Source of the DNA: Alnus glutinosa
Taxonomy: Eukaryota; Streptophyta; Magnoliopsida; Fagales; Betulaceae
Assembly (NCBI RefSeq): GCF_958979055.1
Contig: NC_084894.1
Location: 25,876,116-25,940,115, forward strand
Direction of reading: 5' to 3'
Length of the DNA stretch: 64,000 nt
The position numbers and the translations under genes were made by a program. The notes beneath the pieces were generated by a model. That model saw only the letters and a program-made list of their open reading frames with translations. It was not told the DNA's origin and did not search any database. Within the stretch, counting starts at the first letter, position 1; each line of letters opens with the position of its first letter. Positions 33,304 to 44,410 of the stretch are shown here, in pieces.

Positions 33304-33449
33304 CAATTTCGACCAGTTTTCCACGACGCCCAAAGCGTGGGTTTTTTCGAGCAATAACAGGGAAGGGGGAAGGAGGGAGGGGACGAAAGCGGGGATCGGA
33401 TTTACTTGCATAGATATTTATAGCGCATTAGCGCTAGTCCGAGCTTAGT
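33304..33449 (+). promoter_or_regulatory. Conserved proximal promoter of TNL1
   Basis: The block aatttcgaccagttttccac + gacgcc (33306-33330), then a gggaaggggg tract and ggat..ttacttgcatagatattta (TATA-like, 33411-33422) recur with the same spacing before TNL2 (52414-52440 and 52530). Conservation between paralogues supports a shared promoter; the transcription start is not determined. Confidence 0.6.
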
Positions 33450-33955
33450 ATGTTTCCTATGGCTTCCATAACCAGTACTGAAACATCTTCTTCTTCTTCT
33501 TTGCCTCGACCGAAGTACGAATATGATGTTTTTCTCAGTTTTAGAGGCAAAGACACCCGCAACAACTTTGCGGACCATCTGTACGCTGCTTTGGATCGGA
33601 AAGGAATTAAGACCTTTAGGGACGACGAAGAACTTGATAGAGGAAAATCCATTCGGCCAGAGCTCCTGAAAGCCATAGAAGAATCGAGGTTTGCCGTCAC
33701 CATTCTCTCAAGAAACTATGCGTCGTCGACGTGGTGCTTAGATGAACTTGCAAAGATTGTTGAGTGCATGAAACAGACGAGGCTCACAGTTTTGCCTGTT
33801 TTCTACGGTGTGAATCCCTCTGACATACGCCAAGCTGGGAGGGGGAGTTTTGAGAAGGCCTTCGAACGTTTCAAGGAGAACAGAGAGAGGGTGCAAAGAT
33901 GGATAGATGCTTTGAGAGAAGTCGCCGATTTATCCGGATGGCATTTACAGGACAG
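33450..33955 (+). CDS. TNL1 exon 1: TIR domain
   Basis: After a Ser-rich leader the TIR starts at YDVFLSFRGKDTRNNFADHL (about residue 23). It continues through GIKTFRDDEELDRGKSI, RFAVTILSRNYASSTWCLDE and LPVFYGVNPSDIRQAGRGSF. The Glu in WCLDEL matches the catalytic Glu of TIR NADases. The exon ends ...CAG GAC AG followed by GTGACA (donor), with 2 bases left over. The first Met-Phe-Pro-Met-Ala is conserved in TNL2; the second Met (33459) is an alternative start. Confidence 0.9.
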
Positions 33956-36900
33956 GTGACAATTTTCTTTCTTCTTCCGCTGAGAATTTTCTGATTTTGA
34001 CTGCAAAAATGAGATATTTATGTCATACTTCTTTTCACGTATGCCAAATAAATTTATCTGCCATGCACTAGTTAGCTAATACGTATCAATTAGAGCGAAG
34101 TAACCAATCATATTATGTGTGTACAGGAAGAAGTTACAGAACTAAAATAAGAGCTAAAGCCAATGTCACAAACACACAACATTATATTTATAAACAAAGC
34201 GTATGCAGATTGCAATCTAACAAGAAGCCTAGAGATAACATAGGGCTCGTAGAGGTTATGAGCTCCAATTGAATTTGCGGTACTCTTAATTACCCGCATT
34301 CTTTCCCCTCCCCCTTGGGGGGTTTCAAAAGGAGACATTGATTCCACGATCTGGGATATGTTAAAATTTAAAATAGGAACTACACTTTGCCCCACCAATT
34401 ATCACCCGATTTAATTACAATGTTTTCAAAACTTTAAAAAGTTGCAATTGACCTCAAATTACTTAGCGTTTTCACTTTACTTAGTCCCTTGTCGTTAGGA
34501 TTTTTTTGTTCAATCCGATGGAAGATAGGTCATGTGCAATACACAGTAACCCCTATCAAATAAAAATTTCAAAGAAGACAAAAAACATATGATAGTGCAT
34601 AATTATACTTTTACATTGACTTAGATTGATAAAACAGTGTATTAGTGGCCTGCATCCACAATGAAGAAAGCCCATATATTTTCATTCACTAAGATTGATA
34701 AAACAGTATTATGACCTTTATTTATAATGGAATTAATTTAAACAATCTGAAATAGAAAGTCAACTATCAATTTGTTATGTTATAGTTTGCATTTAAGTTT
34801 TAAATCAATACAAGTGATTACCTTAATTGCATGATTAAACTATGGTATATGTATAATGTGAAGAAGTAGTAAGTCTAATATATTCTATATAACTAACTAT
34901 AATATAAGTATAATATATAACTATTGTTAATCATGTGTGATGTGATATGTGTGTTTATATATATACACTAACTATTAAACATTGTTATATTTTTATATAC
35001 TAAGTATTAATAACTTAATATGTTAGTTGAACATACTAAATACCATTATCAAAATATTATAATTAACATGTAACACTCTATTTACGTAGCTAGTATACTA
35101 TATGTGTATTTAGTGTGTGTGTGTATATATATATAAAGAAATATCGAATAACATATAGTTAATTACATTTACTTGATATATGTTAATTAGCTAGAAAATA
35201 TGTTAGTTTATGAACTAACTAGTTAGTATGTTAACTAATACACACAAATATAATATTAAGTGACATATCTAACATATATTACTTAATAACTAATATACAT
35301 GCTTAAATTTTTATAAATCATTTTTAGTTATATATATATATAGACACACACACACACACACACACAAGAGATATGAATGAATTAACGAGTCGGAGTAACG
35401 AGTCGGGCAACCAGTCCAGTAGAACTTTTAATTAGCTGAGCTCGTGAGCTCCTATCGAGTTTTGTCAAGCAAGTCGGATATGTATTACTTACTAATCGAG
35501 CGAATTTCTACAGTAACGAGTGAATTTCTACAGTATCGAGTTCGAGTTCGGATCGGGCTAAACCGAGCGGGTTGTTGAACGGACTGATTTATTTATATCC
35601 CTAATGTTTGGTTTAGCGTATTTTCTTGTTCATGTTTTTTTTTATAAATTTGTCTTTGCATTGTGTGCTTCAAGCTGTTCGTGCTTGAGGGTAATTATTA
35701 GAGTATGTTAGGGTTTAGAGTATATAGGTATTTTAATCATTCTAATATTTTTCAACCTATATAATAAAATATGTGAGGCTAAGTGAGGAGGAACAAGCCT
35801 CCATCTTCTCTCTAAACTTTTCATGCAAACTACTACACCTTCATTACCATATTCATGTGTGCAAGGTTTTGTTCCATCGACAAAACCAAGGAGGTCATGG
35901 CTCTTCAAGAATGGTAAAAACCAGGCAAGCCATAGTTAGTTCGATCAAGTTTGATCAAAACCACGTGTGAAATGTTGGAGGTGTAGCCATTGTCGCAAGA
36001 CTCATGGCTATGATACCATAAAGGATTTAAAAGGAACTTCATAAAAGTGAACTGAATACAACAAAAGAAAGAAGAGAAGTTCAGGATTTTCTGCAGTAGA
36101 TTTCTTGTATTCCAAAGTTATATTTCCATCAAGTAGGATCTCCTAGTTATGTTACAAGTATACACCTAATTATAGCTGTACAAAATTCAAAATACAAGCT
36201 AATTATGTAATAGTTTACCTAGATGAATCCCCATTGATGTTAATGAATTTGGAGCAGATGTTTCCTTCAATGAATCCCCAATTGATGGTGATGGATTTGG
36301 AGCAGATTTGATGGGATTTATTTGATTTTAGTCAGCCCTTCTATGGATGGGAAGCCCTTGAACACCCCTCAACATCCCCCCCCCCCCCCCCCCCCCCCTC
36401 TCCCCGCGGCTTCTCTTCCCCCTTCTGCAAAACGAAGCTAAAGACACATTTACTATGTTTTCCTTTTTTTGACAATCTGTCTCATAAAAAAGATTATTCG
36501 ATCTCCTTAATTTGCAGGCCTGAGTCAACAATTATTGAAGAAATTCTTGGGAAGATACTTGGTCAATTGAATTCTATACCTCCATTTGTTTCCGATGATC
36601 TTGTTGGAATAGACTCTCGGGTAGAGGAACTGACGAATTTATATTTAGGAATAGGGGTGGATGATGTTCGCTTTGTAGGGATATGTGGTATGGGTGGAAT
36701 TGGTAAAACAACTCTTGCACGTGCAGTTTACGAAAGAATTGCTTGTCAATTTGAAGCTAATTGCTTTCTTGCCAATGTTAGAGAAGAAGCAGGAAAATGT
36801 GGTCTTGTTGCTTTACAAAAACAACTTCTTTCCAATACTATCCAGACAAAAAGCAGTATTAATATATGGGATGTTTACAAGGGAGCTAATGTGATTAGAA

Positions 36901-38918
36901 ACCGACTATGTTCTAAAAGAGTTCTTATCATTCTTGATGATGTGGATCAATGTGAACAATTACGTGCATTAGTAGAAAAGCGTTGCTGGTTTGGTCGAGG
37001 GAGCAGAATCATCATAACAACAAGAGATAAGCGTGTGTTGATTGAACACAATGTGGCTGAAGATGATATATACGAGGCTAAAAAATTGAATTACGATGAA
37101 GCACTCCAAGTCTTTAGTCGGAAAGCCTTCAAGGAAGACCACCCTGCTAAAGATTTTGTGGAGCTGTCCAAGAAGTTTTTAAATTACACTAAAGGCCTTC
37201 CTTTAGCCCTAGAAGTTTTGGGTTCATCCCTGTATCTTAGAAGTGTAGATGTATGGGAAAGTATGCTAAGTAAACTAAAGGAAATCCCTGATGAGAAAAT
37301 CCACGATAAACTTCAAATAAGTTTTGATGGACTCCCAGAAGTAGAGAAAAAAATATTTTTAGATATTGCTTGTTTCTTCAAATGGGAGGACAAAAATCGT
37401 GTGGAAGATGTCCTAGAAAGTTGTGGTTACCACCCAAAAATCGGTATAGATAATCTGATTAATAAGTCACTTATAACCATCTTCGGAAAAAAATTGTGGT
37501 TGCATGATTTGTTAGAAGAAATGGGTCGGGAGATTGTTCGGCGTGAATCTTTTGAAGAGCCTGGCAGACGTAGTAGACTGTGGTTTTGGGAAGACATCCT
37601 TCATGTGCTGAAGAATAATACAGTAAGTGGCAAGTAAAGAATATAAGCTAGTATTTTTGCATATATTTTATGCACTTTTAGTTTTTAATATATCTTTCAC
37701 TACACCAATTCTTTCTTCTTGGTTATATACTAGGGAACAGAAAGAGTTGAAGGCATAGCCCTAGACTCTGCTGATGCTCCAAAGGAAGGAATACAATTGA
37801 ATGCTGAAGCCTTCTCGAAGCTACCAAACTTAAGATTTCTCAAAATTCATAATACTGTGCACCTTTGTCAAGGTCTTACTTATCTTCCTAACAAGTTGCG
37901 GGCTATTGATTGGCCTGGATATCCTTTAAAGTCTTTGCCAATGAGTTTCTCACCTGATAAACTCGTTGAACTCAATATGCCTTGTAGCTACATTAAAGAA
38001 ATATGGAAGGGAAATAAGAAGGTAAGATCTTCACTTATGCAAGTGTGTTCTTTTGTTCCTTTTCAGATTAGTTGATGATTGCTTGAATTTGTTTTCCCTA
38101 TGTTTATTGTTTTATCACAGAGTTTACCCAAGTTAAAAATCCTTGACCTTAGTGACTCTCCAAACTTGATCAAGACTCCAGACTTCACTGAAGCGCCAAA
38201 TCTTGAGAAGCTGATTCTTTCTGGGTGTTTCAAGCTCAAGAAGTTTCCAGAAATTGTGGAAAACATGAAATGTTTGAAGAAACTTAAATTGGATTGCCCT
38301 GACATAAAAAAACTTCCATTATCAATTGGGCGTTTATGTGGCCTTACTATACTGGATCTAGGAAACTGCCACAGACTTTTGACTCTTCCAAGTGTCATTT
38401 GTAATTTGACCTCTCTCCAAAATCTCACTCTATACGGTTGCTCAAAACTTGATAAAATGCCAGAGGACCTTGGGAACTTGAAACGACTGAAAGTACTTAA
38501 TGTTGGTAGAACGGCTATAAGACAAGTACCATCCTCCATTCAAAAATTGAAGAACCTTAAAGATTTATGCTTCGGTGGATGTAAAGGTCTTTTGGTGCAT
38601 CCTACTTCATTCTTAGGTTTATGCCATTTGACAACATTAGATTTGAGTTATTGCGATTTACCGGATGGAGCAATTCCCAATGATCTCAGCAGCATGTCGT
38701 CGTTGCAAATTCTAGATTTACGTGGAAACAATATTGAGCACATACCTGAGAGCATCTCTCAACTTTCTAAGCTTAAAATAATTTTATTGAGAGATTGTAG
38801 CAGGTTTCGATCATTGCCAAAACTTCCACCAAATGTAGTATATGTACAGGCTGATGATAGAACCTCATTGAAAACGCTTTGTAAGGAAATGTTTGGACGG
38901 AATACAGAAGGACAACAC

Positions 38919-39014
<96 letters not shown>

Positions 39015-39020
39015 CTTTAA
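33450..39020 (+). CDS. TNL1: TIR-NBS-LRR disease resistance protein
   Basis: Four exons inferred from splice sites and frame: 33450-33955, 36518-37622, 37734-38021, and 38121 to about 38924 (open to TAA at 39018-39020). Phases agree throughout: exon 1 ends AG, joined by G to make Arg, and the rest are phase 0. The read-through product is about 932 aa. TNLs are cytoplasmic or nuclear immune receptors: NB-ARC is an ATP switch, LRRs sense effectors or guarded proteins, and assembled TIR domains cleave NAD to signal through EDS1. All core motifs are present and no stop interrupts the frame. Oddities: intron 1 is 2.56 kb, the LRR is short for the family, the MHD motif reads LHD, and the C-terminus runs into a CT tract coding Ser-Leu repeats. 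The true 3' end may instead splice into the exon-like array at 39049-39980. The start ATG matches TNL2. Confidence 0.85.
33956..36517 (+). other. TNL1 intron 1, enlarged by repeats
   Basis: Donor GTGACA and acceptor TTTGCAG bound 2562 bp. It contains AT-rich repeat (34780-35300, related to 63740-64000), a CA tract (35343-35367), gagct/cgagt-rich sequence (35380-35590) and a minus-strand PBS-like tggtatcatagcc near 36008-36024, suggesting a retroelement remnant to about 36230. A C23 run lies at 36376-36398. TNL introns at this site are usually much shorter. The minus ORF 34398-34108 shows no domain. Confidence 0.7.
36376..36398. repeat. Homopolymer C23
   Basis: Uninterrupted run of 23 C, 120 bp upstream of the exon 2 acceptor; the minus strand is a G-run. 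Confidence 0.95.
36518..37622 (+). CDS. TNL1 exon 2: NB-ARC domain
   Basis: The frame opens with R-PESTIIEEILGKIL and contains the ordered NB-ARC motifs: P-loop GMGGIGKTT (about residues 226-234), kinase 2 VLIILDDVD, RNBS-B GSRIIITTRDKRVL, GLPLALEVLGSSLY, RNBS-D KIFLDIACFF, and an MHD-equivalent LHDLLEEMGREIV. The first aspartates of kinase 2 and the P-loop Lys are intact, so nucleotide binding looks possible. Met-to-Leu in MHD is shared with TNL2 and is probably a tolerated variant. It ends ...AAT AAT ACA before GTAAGT. Confidence 0.93.
37734..38021 (+). CDS. TNL1 exon 3: NB-LRR linker and first LRRs
   Basis: It opens GTERVEGIALD, the standard post-NB-ARC linker of TNLs, then LNAEAFSKLPNLRFLKI and LPNKLRAIDWPGYPLKSLPM, and ends EIWKGNKK before GTAAGA. 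It is 96 codons, phase 0 on both sides. The equivalent exon of TNL2 is broken. Confidence 0.9.
38121..39020 (+). CDS. TNL1 exon 4: LRR region ending in a CT-coded Ser-Leu tail
   Basis: It starts SLPKLKILDLSDSPNLIKTP after acceptor ATCACAG. About ten LRRs follow (LEKLILSGCFKLKKFPEIVE, SLQNLTLYGCSKLDKMPEDL, LKVLNVGRTAIRQVPSSIQ, LQILDLRGNNIEHIPESI), ending SLPKLPPNVVYVQADD. The frame then enters the CT tract (38926-39013), giving alternating Ser-Leu to TAA at 39018-39020. A phase-0 GT after TCG at 38924 could be a splice donor into the array at 39049. It has only one copy of the 70-codon module that is amplified in TNL2. Confidence 0.82.
38925..39013. repeat. CT microsatellite at the end of the TNL1 LRR exon
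   Basis: About 43 CT units. On the plus strand it is open in the gene frame as Ser-Leu, and on the minus strand as Arg-Glu. Similar tracts recur after each unit of the downstream array and at 62571-62664 in TNL2. Confidence 0.95.
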
Positions 39021-39048
39021 CATTTTTTGTTTGGACTATTTTTGACAG

Positions 39049-39302
39049 GAAGTCATTCGTCATCTTTCCAAACTAAAGTCTGAGATGCGGGAAACACATT
39101 ATAGGGAAACTGATGCACTGATATCAGTAAGATACCTCGAACTCTCTCTCTCTCTCATACCCATATCCCTTTTAACATTTTTTGTTTGGACTATTTTTGA
39201 CAGGCAGTTATTCGCCATCTTTCCAGACTAAAGTCTGAGATGCGGGTAACACTTTTAAGTGGAATTGAGGCACTGATACCAATTCTCCTCTCGGTCTCTC
39301 TC

Positions 39303-39351
<49 letters not shown>

Positions 39352-39502
39352 TACTCGTCTACCTGACTACCTTTAACATTTTTTGTTTGGTCTATTTTTG
39401 ACAGGTAGTCATTCGTTATCTTTCCAGACTTAAGTTTGCGATGCAGGAAGCACGTTCTGGGGAAATTGATGCACCGATTTCAGAAAGATACCTCGAAGTC
39501 TC

Positions 39503-39533
<31 letters not shown>

Positions 39534-39980
39534 TTTCTCTTCTCTCTCACATACCCATCTACCTTTAACATTTTTTTGTGTGGTCTATTTTTGACAGGCA
39601 ATCATTCGTCATCTTTCCAGACTACAGTCTTGGATGCGGGAAACACGTCCTTGGGAAACTGATGCACTGATATCAGTAAGATACCTCAAACTCTCTCTCT
39701 CACACACACATACCCTTCTACATTTAACAATTTTTGTTTGGTGTGTTTTTGACAGGCAGTCATTCGTCATCTTTCCAGACTAAAGTCCAAGATGCCGGAA
39801 ACACATTCTACGGAAACTGCACTGATATCAGTAAGATACTCGAACTCTCTCTCTCTCATACCCGTCTACCTTTAACATTTTTTGTTTGGTCTATTTTTGA
39901 TAGGAGGCCATTCATGATCTTTCCACACTAAACTATGCGGCCTCTGCGGTGCGGGAAAAGCAATCTAGAGTAACTTTTAT
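39049..39980 (+). repeat. Tandem array of ~26-codon exon-like units after TNL1
   Basis: Six units: 39049-39126, 39204-39281, 39405-39482, 39598-39675, 39756-39830 and 39904 onward. Each follows ttttgacag (the last tag) and starts with a phase-0 frame such as EVIRHLSKLKSEMRET or AIIRHLSRLQSWMRET, ending DALIS. Units 1, 4 and 5 are followed by GTAAGATA, a good donor; unit 2 (attctc) and unit 3 (gaaaga) have lost it. Unit length is 78 bp, except unit 5 with one codon less, so in-frame skipping is possible. Unit 6 runs on to a stop. Spacing is 148-201 bp, with a CT tract in each gap. Whether any is spliced is unknown. Confidence 0.75.
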
Positions 39981-41595
39981 GTTAATTTACATACTAATTC
40001 GATTTGCTTGCAATACATTAGGGTTTTGGTCAAGTCTAAGGGCTATCAACAAATTTAAGAATTTTTTTTTAAGATTAATCATTGAATATTTAGGGTTCAT
40101 ATGTCAAAAAAAAAATTCATGGTTGATCATAAAGAGTTGTGATTGGTGCGCAACACAATTGCTCAACAATTGCACAACACAAGATATATGGGGTGGGACC
40201 CATGTGGTGGGTTCCACTCACACGAGTCTCTTGTTTCGTGGAAGTGCCATTTTTTGTTTAAGTGTTTGGACATTGTGTCATGCAAAAATATTTTTCGATC
40301 ATAAAAAGAAGTAGTTAGATAAAAAGAACTAATTAGAGCTGTGCAAGAATTGTACAAATTTTTTTTTTTTTTTGAATGAATTGTGTAAGAAACCTTACTT
40401 TATATGTAGAGGTTGATGATTGTACCTCATTGGACACGCTTCCTATGGTAATTGTTGGATGGAGGAGAGAATGACACATTGTCTTGCTCTCTCTCTCTCT
40501 CTCTTTTTCTCTCTTACCTGTCTACCTTTAACATTTTTTGTTTGGTCTATTTTTGACCGATGAGGATTCCTTACAACTTCTTTAAAATTGTAAATTATCA
40601 AATTATATTAATTTAAGTCGTTTCATGTATCGAACATGTAAAATGTTACCTATTAAAAATGTGATATATTAACAATTAATGAGAATTGAATATATTTTTA
40701 TCAGTTTCTTACACTTTATGTCGTAGAAAAACTTTGAGCAAAAAACCGTCTTTTGGTTTAGACTGTTTAGTAAAGAAGAAGTGTCAATTAAAAAATGAAT
40801 AAAAAGCCTTTTTGAATTATTTTTTTTTTCCCCTCAGTAACATGTCATGTATATAATATTATTATGTAATATTTTTCATGTTGTTTGATGTAAATTTGTA
40901 AAGGATTTTAATCCCAATTTTGACATGCATTCATTCTACTGGGAAGGGCTTTCACTTCATAGACAACATCTGGTAAATGGTTGTTTGGTGAAATTTATAT
41001 TTGAATGATAGCAAGAGTCCGGTGATTAATGTGATATTAAGTATAAAAAAGTTTTAAATTGTTTTATAGAAAAGTGAATGATTGATGTGATATAAAAAAT
41101 GAAAAAAATAAAAATAAAAATAAAACTGTTTTATAGTTGACTTTTTTTTTAGAGATATAAAAAAAATAAAAAAACAAAGAAAGGAAAAGAAAAAATGGTT
41201 ACCAAACTCAGCCTCTCTCTCTCTCTCCTCACACATATGACATAGCCGTCTGCCTTTAACATTTTTTCGTTTGGTCTATTTTTGACAGAAGCCAGTCATG
41301 AATCCATATTGATCTTTCCACACTTTCTATGCGGCCTCTGCGGTGTGGAAAGCTCAAAAAGCACGATCTAGAGAAACCGTTATCTTTAGAAGATAAATTA
41401 GTTATCATTACGTTGTCTATATTATATAGTTGTTTTTTAACTTATTTTATAAGAACTAGCCTATAACCCAGGCTTTGCGCGGTTTTTTTTTTTTTAATTT
41501 TAATTTACTTGAAAAGTCTGTAAACAATTATTAGTAACCAATTTCTTGGCAATACTAGTTTTAAGTGTTTTATAAAAAGGAAAGATAAAATGAAG
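39981..41595. other. TNL1 3' flank with decayed copies of the LRR tail and array unit
   Basis: At 40405-40560 a decayed copy of the LRR tail (gatgattgtacctcattgga, then a CT tract, then tctacctttaaca) is present, but its acceptor is changed to gaccga. At 41217-41385 another array unit follows tttttgacag and matches unit 6 (ctatgcggcctctgcggtg). The rest is AT-rich with no gene. Confidence 0.6.
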
Positions 41596-41599
41596 TTAA

Positions 41600-42753
41600 A
41601 TCCTGGTCATTGAAAATACTAGAGCATCAATGTTGATATTGACGAAATTTGCTAACAGTTGTAAATGCAAGTAAAGTGACGAAGCAAAATTAGAGTAGAT
41701 ATAACCTGATCGTTGAGGATACAAAGGAGTATTAAGAATGATAGGAAGATGACAGATCTCTCTTATAAAGAGATAGTCCAATTTTGTTGCACACAGGCTT
41801 GCAAAAGCGACAATAAAACAAGTCATGAATTGTGAAGTTGTATTCGATAATTGTAATTGTATTATGTATGAAGTTTCGAAAATTCAAAATTTTTAGAGCT
41901 TTGGCTCTAGTTTTCTCGGTATCAATGAAGATTAATAAAATTTTCAAAAAAAAAAAAAAAACTATTAAATCTATTCTTTAATCATATGAACCCATTAATA
42001 TGGAATTCTATTTATGTATGTTGGGAATTAGGCCGACAGGGTTAAACGGCCCGCAAGAACCTCATAACCAGCCTATAAGCCATTAGTAGGTACAAATAAT
42101 ACATCCCCACAGTAACAGAATGCACGCCATATCCAATCTCACAATTGGGTTGAAACGTGTGTCCAAACAGTTACATGGGAAATGTTATAAAAGAGATGTT
42201 CAGGGTAGGTAAAAATAGACTTTTGGCCTAAAGCTCAAAATTCAGATTTAACGCATTTTTAGTTTTTTTTTTTTTTTTTTTTAAATACTTATGGACTTAA
42301 AGCATTAGAAGTCTCCTACCAACAGGCTTTTGTGCTTATATCTTTATCTTTTGTAGGTGCAAATTGATTCGGCATTCAGTACTTGGAAATTGTTGTAACA
42401 ATGGGGTGTTTGGTAACTATTGTTAAGTTGATTTTTTTTTTTAAATTGATTGGTTTTGGGGAAAACAAAAATAAAGGAGGGGATGGGGTGTATGTTACCA
42501 TACACCCTTGTAATTGTAATATTCAACTACGTTTTTCTTTTTGACACATTCCTTTAAACCTTATTTTATCTATTTTCCTTCTGTCAAATTTCTTGGCTCC
42601 TTCCTTATGTTCTTTCCTCGTCTTTCTTTCATATATACGAAACTTCCTTCAAATTTCAGTAGACTCGATCTTTGTCTATGAAGATCTTGTCAAAATTAAT
42701 TATTATTTGCATTACTCAATTGGGAGATGTGTAAGTGAGAGTGAATATATATA
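41600..42753. repeat. Segmental duplication, copy 1 (continues after the MITE to about 43560)
   Basis: About 1.2 kb that matches 46650-47600 in the same orientation: cttataaagagatagtccaa, then gcattagtaggtacaaataa, and gggagatgtgtaagtgagag directly before the MITE. The match resumes after the MITE and TA tract (atgagacttgaaaaagctac). No gene is seen. Confidence 0.75.
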
Positions 42754-43424
42754 TAGGGGTGGGCATGGGTCGCGGCGAGCTGGGTTTTGGCCATTTTGGT
42801 ACTTGGACCCGCAGACTCGGGAGGGATGGAATCGGGAGTTCGCACTTCGCAGGGAGGGAATGAGTTGTGTTATACTTCCTGCTTGCCACAGTTGAGTGGG
42901 CCGGAAGCCAGAAAGACAGATCAGTTCGTTTGCAATATATTTTGGAAGAAAAGCAACAGAAAGTTGGGATTTCAATAACAAGAGGAGAACAATTGGTTGT
43001 TTTCAGATGACAAAGTATTCGCCAGCGATAGGGTGAAAAAGCCCTTGAACAAAAGGAAGAGAGAAAGATAGGCAAAGGATCCGAAGAAGAAAAGGAAGAA
43101 GACCCTATTGACGGACGGGCTCTTCCTTAGAATGACGAAGGGAGGTACTCAATCAGGGGGTTAAGCGGCGCAGGGATTGGGACTAACAAAAATGAAGAAA
43201 GAAGTGAGGGGCAGAGGGGGTTAGGGCTTTTTTAGGTCTTTTAGATTTAGATGGGGCGGGTTGGGTATCCGGGTTTTAAAAATTGTATACCCACAACCCA
43301 ACCCGCCCCGCACGGTTTTGCCAGATTTGGACCCGGACCCGGACCCGTGATTTTCAACTTGAAATCTAGTCTTCACTGGTCGAAGCGGGGCGAGGCAGGT
43401 TTGGGCGGGTTTTGCCCACCCCTA
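42754..43424. mobile_element. hAT-like non-autonomous element (671 bp)
   Basis: Terminal inverted repeats TAGGGGTGGGCA (42754-42765) and TGCCCACCCCTA (43413-43424) have the hAT-type form. It is GC-richer than its surroundings, with repeated cgggtccgggtc motifs and no transposase. The paralogous segment at about 47540 lacks it, an empty site. Target duplications cannot be read because both flanks are TA repeats. Confidence 0.8.
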
Positions 43425-43426
43425 TA

Positions 43427-43495
<69 letters not shown>
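43425..43495. repeat. TA microsatellite
   Basis: About 33 TA units directly beside the MITE; the empty site at 47540 has only a short atatatat. Confidence 0.95.
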
Positions 43496-43497
<2 letters not shown>

Positions 43498-43560
43498 TTT
43501 CTTATGAGACTTGAAAAAGCTACACATAAATTATGAGTAATATTATATACCATATTTTGA

Positions 43561-44410
43561 TCTCACTTTGATGATGTGGCACTATTAATCAACTATTGAT
43601 TTTATTTTTTAATAATGACCGATCCAAAGACTACTTTGAATTATCTTTCAAATTCAATTTCAGCTTAACAAATTTTTCTCTATATATTAACTAAAAAAAA
43701 AAAAAATTTACATGTTAACTATTTACTTTTTGAAAGCACTTACATTTCGCCTTCAATTTTAGCTATTTACATATTATTACTATTCCATTTAAAAAAAAAA
43801 AAATTTCTCGAGAATTTTTTTATTCTTTATTTTTTATTGAGATGAGAGAATGATAGGATGTATATTACTTTTGGTGACTATTGAGCAATGTAATGAGAGG
43901 GCCTAGATATTGATAGGTCTACAAAACAAATATATTCATATTCTCGTGGTTTGATCATTGATGAGTGATAAATATTATATATTTAGATCCTTTAATTTAT
44001 ATTTACTAAATATTTAATTTTATTATTTTTTGAAATTTTTAGTTAATTTTGATGTTTTAGTGTTTTGCATGTCATTGAAGAAAAACGACAGTATTTGCAA
44101 GTGGAATGGGAGGCGCCAGTGAAGAGCAGTTTACGCGTGCGGCACAATTTGGAAGAGAACATTTTGTCTTAACCTATTAAACTAAGTGGCGCCAGAGGAG
44201 GAGAATTTTTTTGTACGCGTGCGTCATTGATCATACAAGTTTTCTCAAGGAAAGTGCAGCAGCTCTTCACTTGATTTCTTTCCACAAAAGGAACCGACCA
44301 TGCAAGTGAACTGGCGGGAAAAGGAGACAACCGATTTCTCTCCATACCTGCAGCACCGAATAAAAAAAAAAAAACACATGATTTCTTTCCTTAAGAGATC
44401 GAGCTGAAGC
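43561..44410. other. Intergenic, no gene
   Basis: AT-rich to about 44040, then mixed sequence with two relatives of the phrase ggcgccag...acgcgtgcg (about 44110-44140 and 44190-44225). No credible ORF. Confidence 0.4.

Noticed and set aside
38773-39063. Arg-Glu repeat ORF on the minus strand (also 62500-62685)
   Set aside because: Antisense translation of the CT microsatellite.
43251-43514. 87-codon ORF ending in Tyr-Ile repeats
   Set aside because: Runs out of the MITE into the TA microsatellite.
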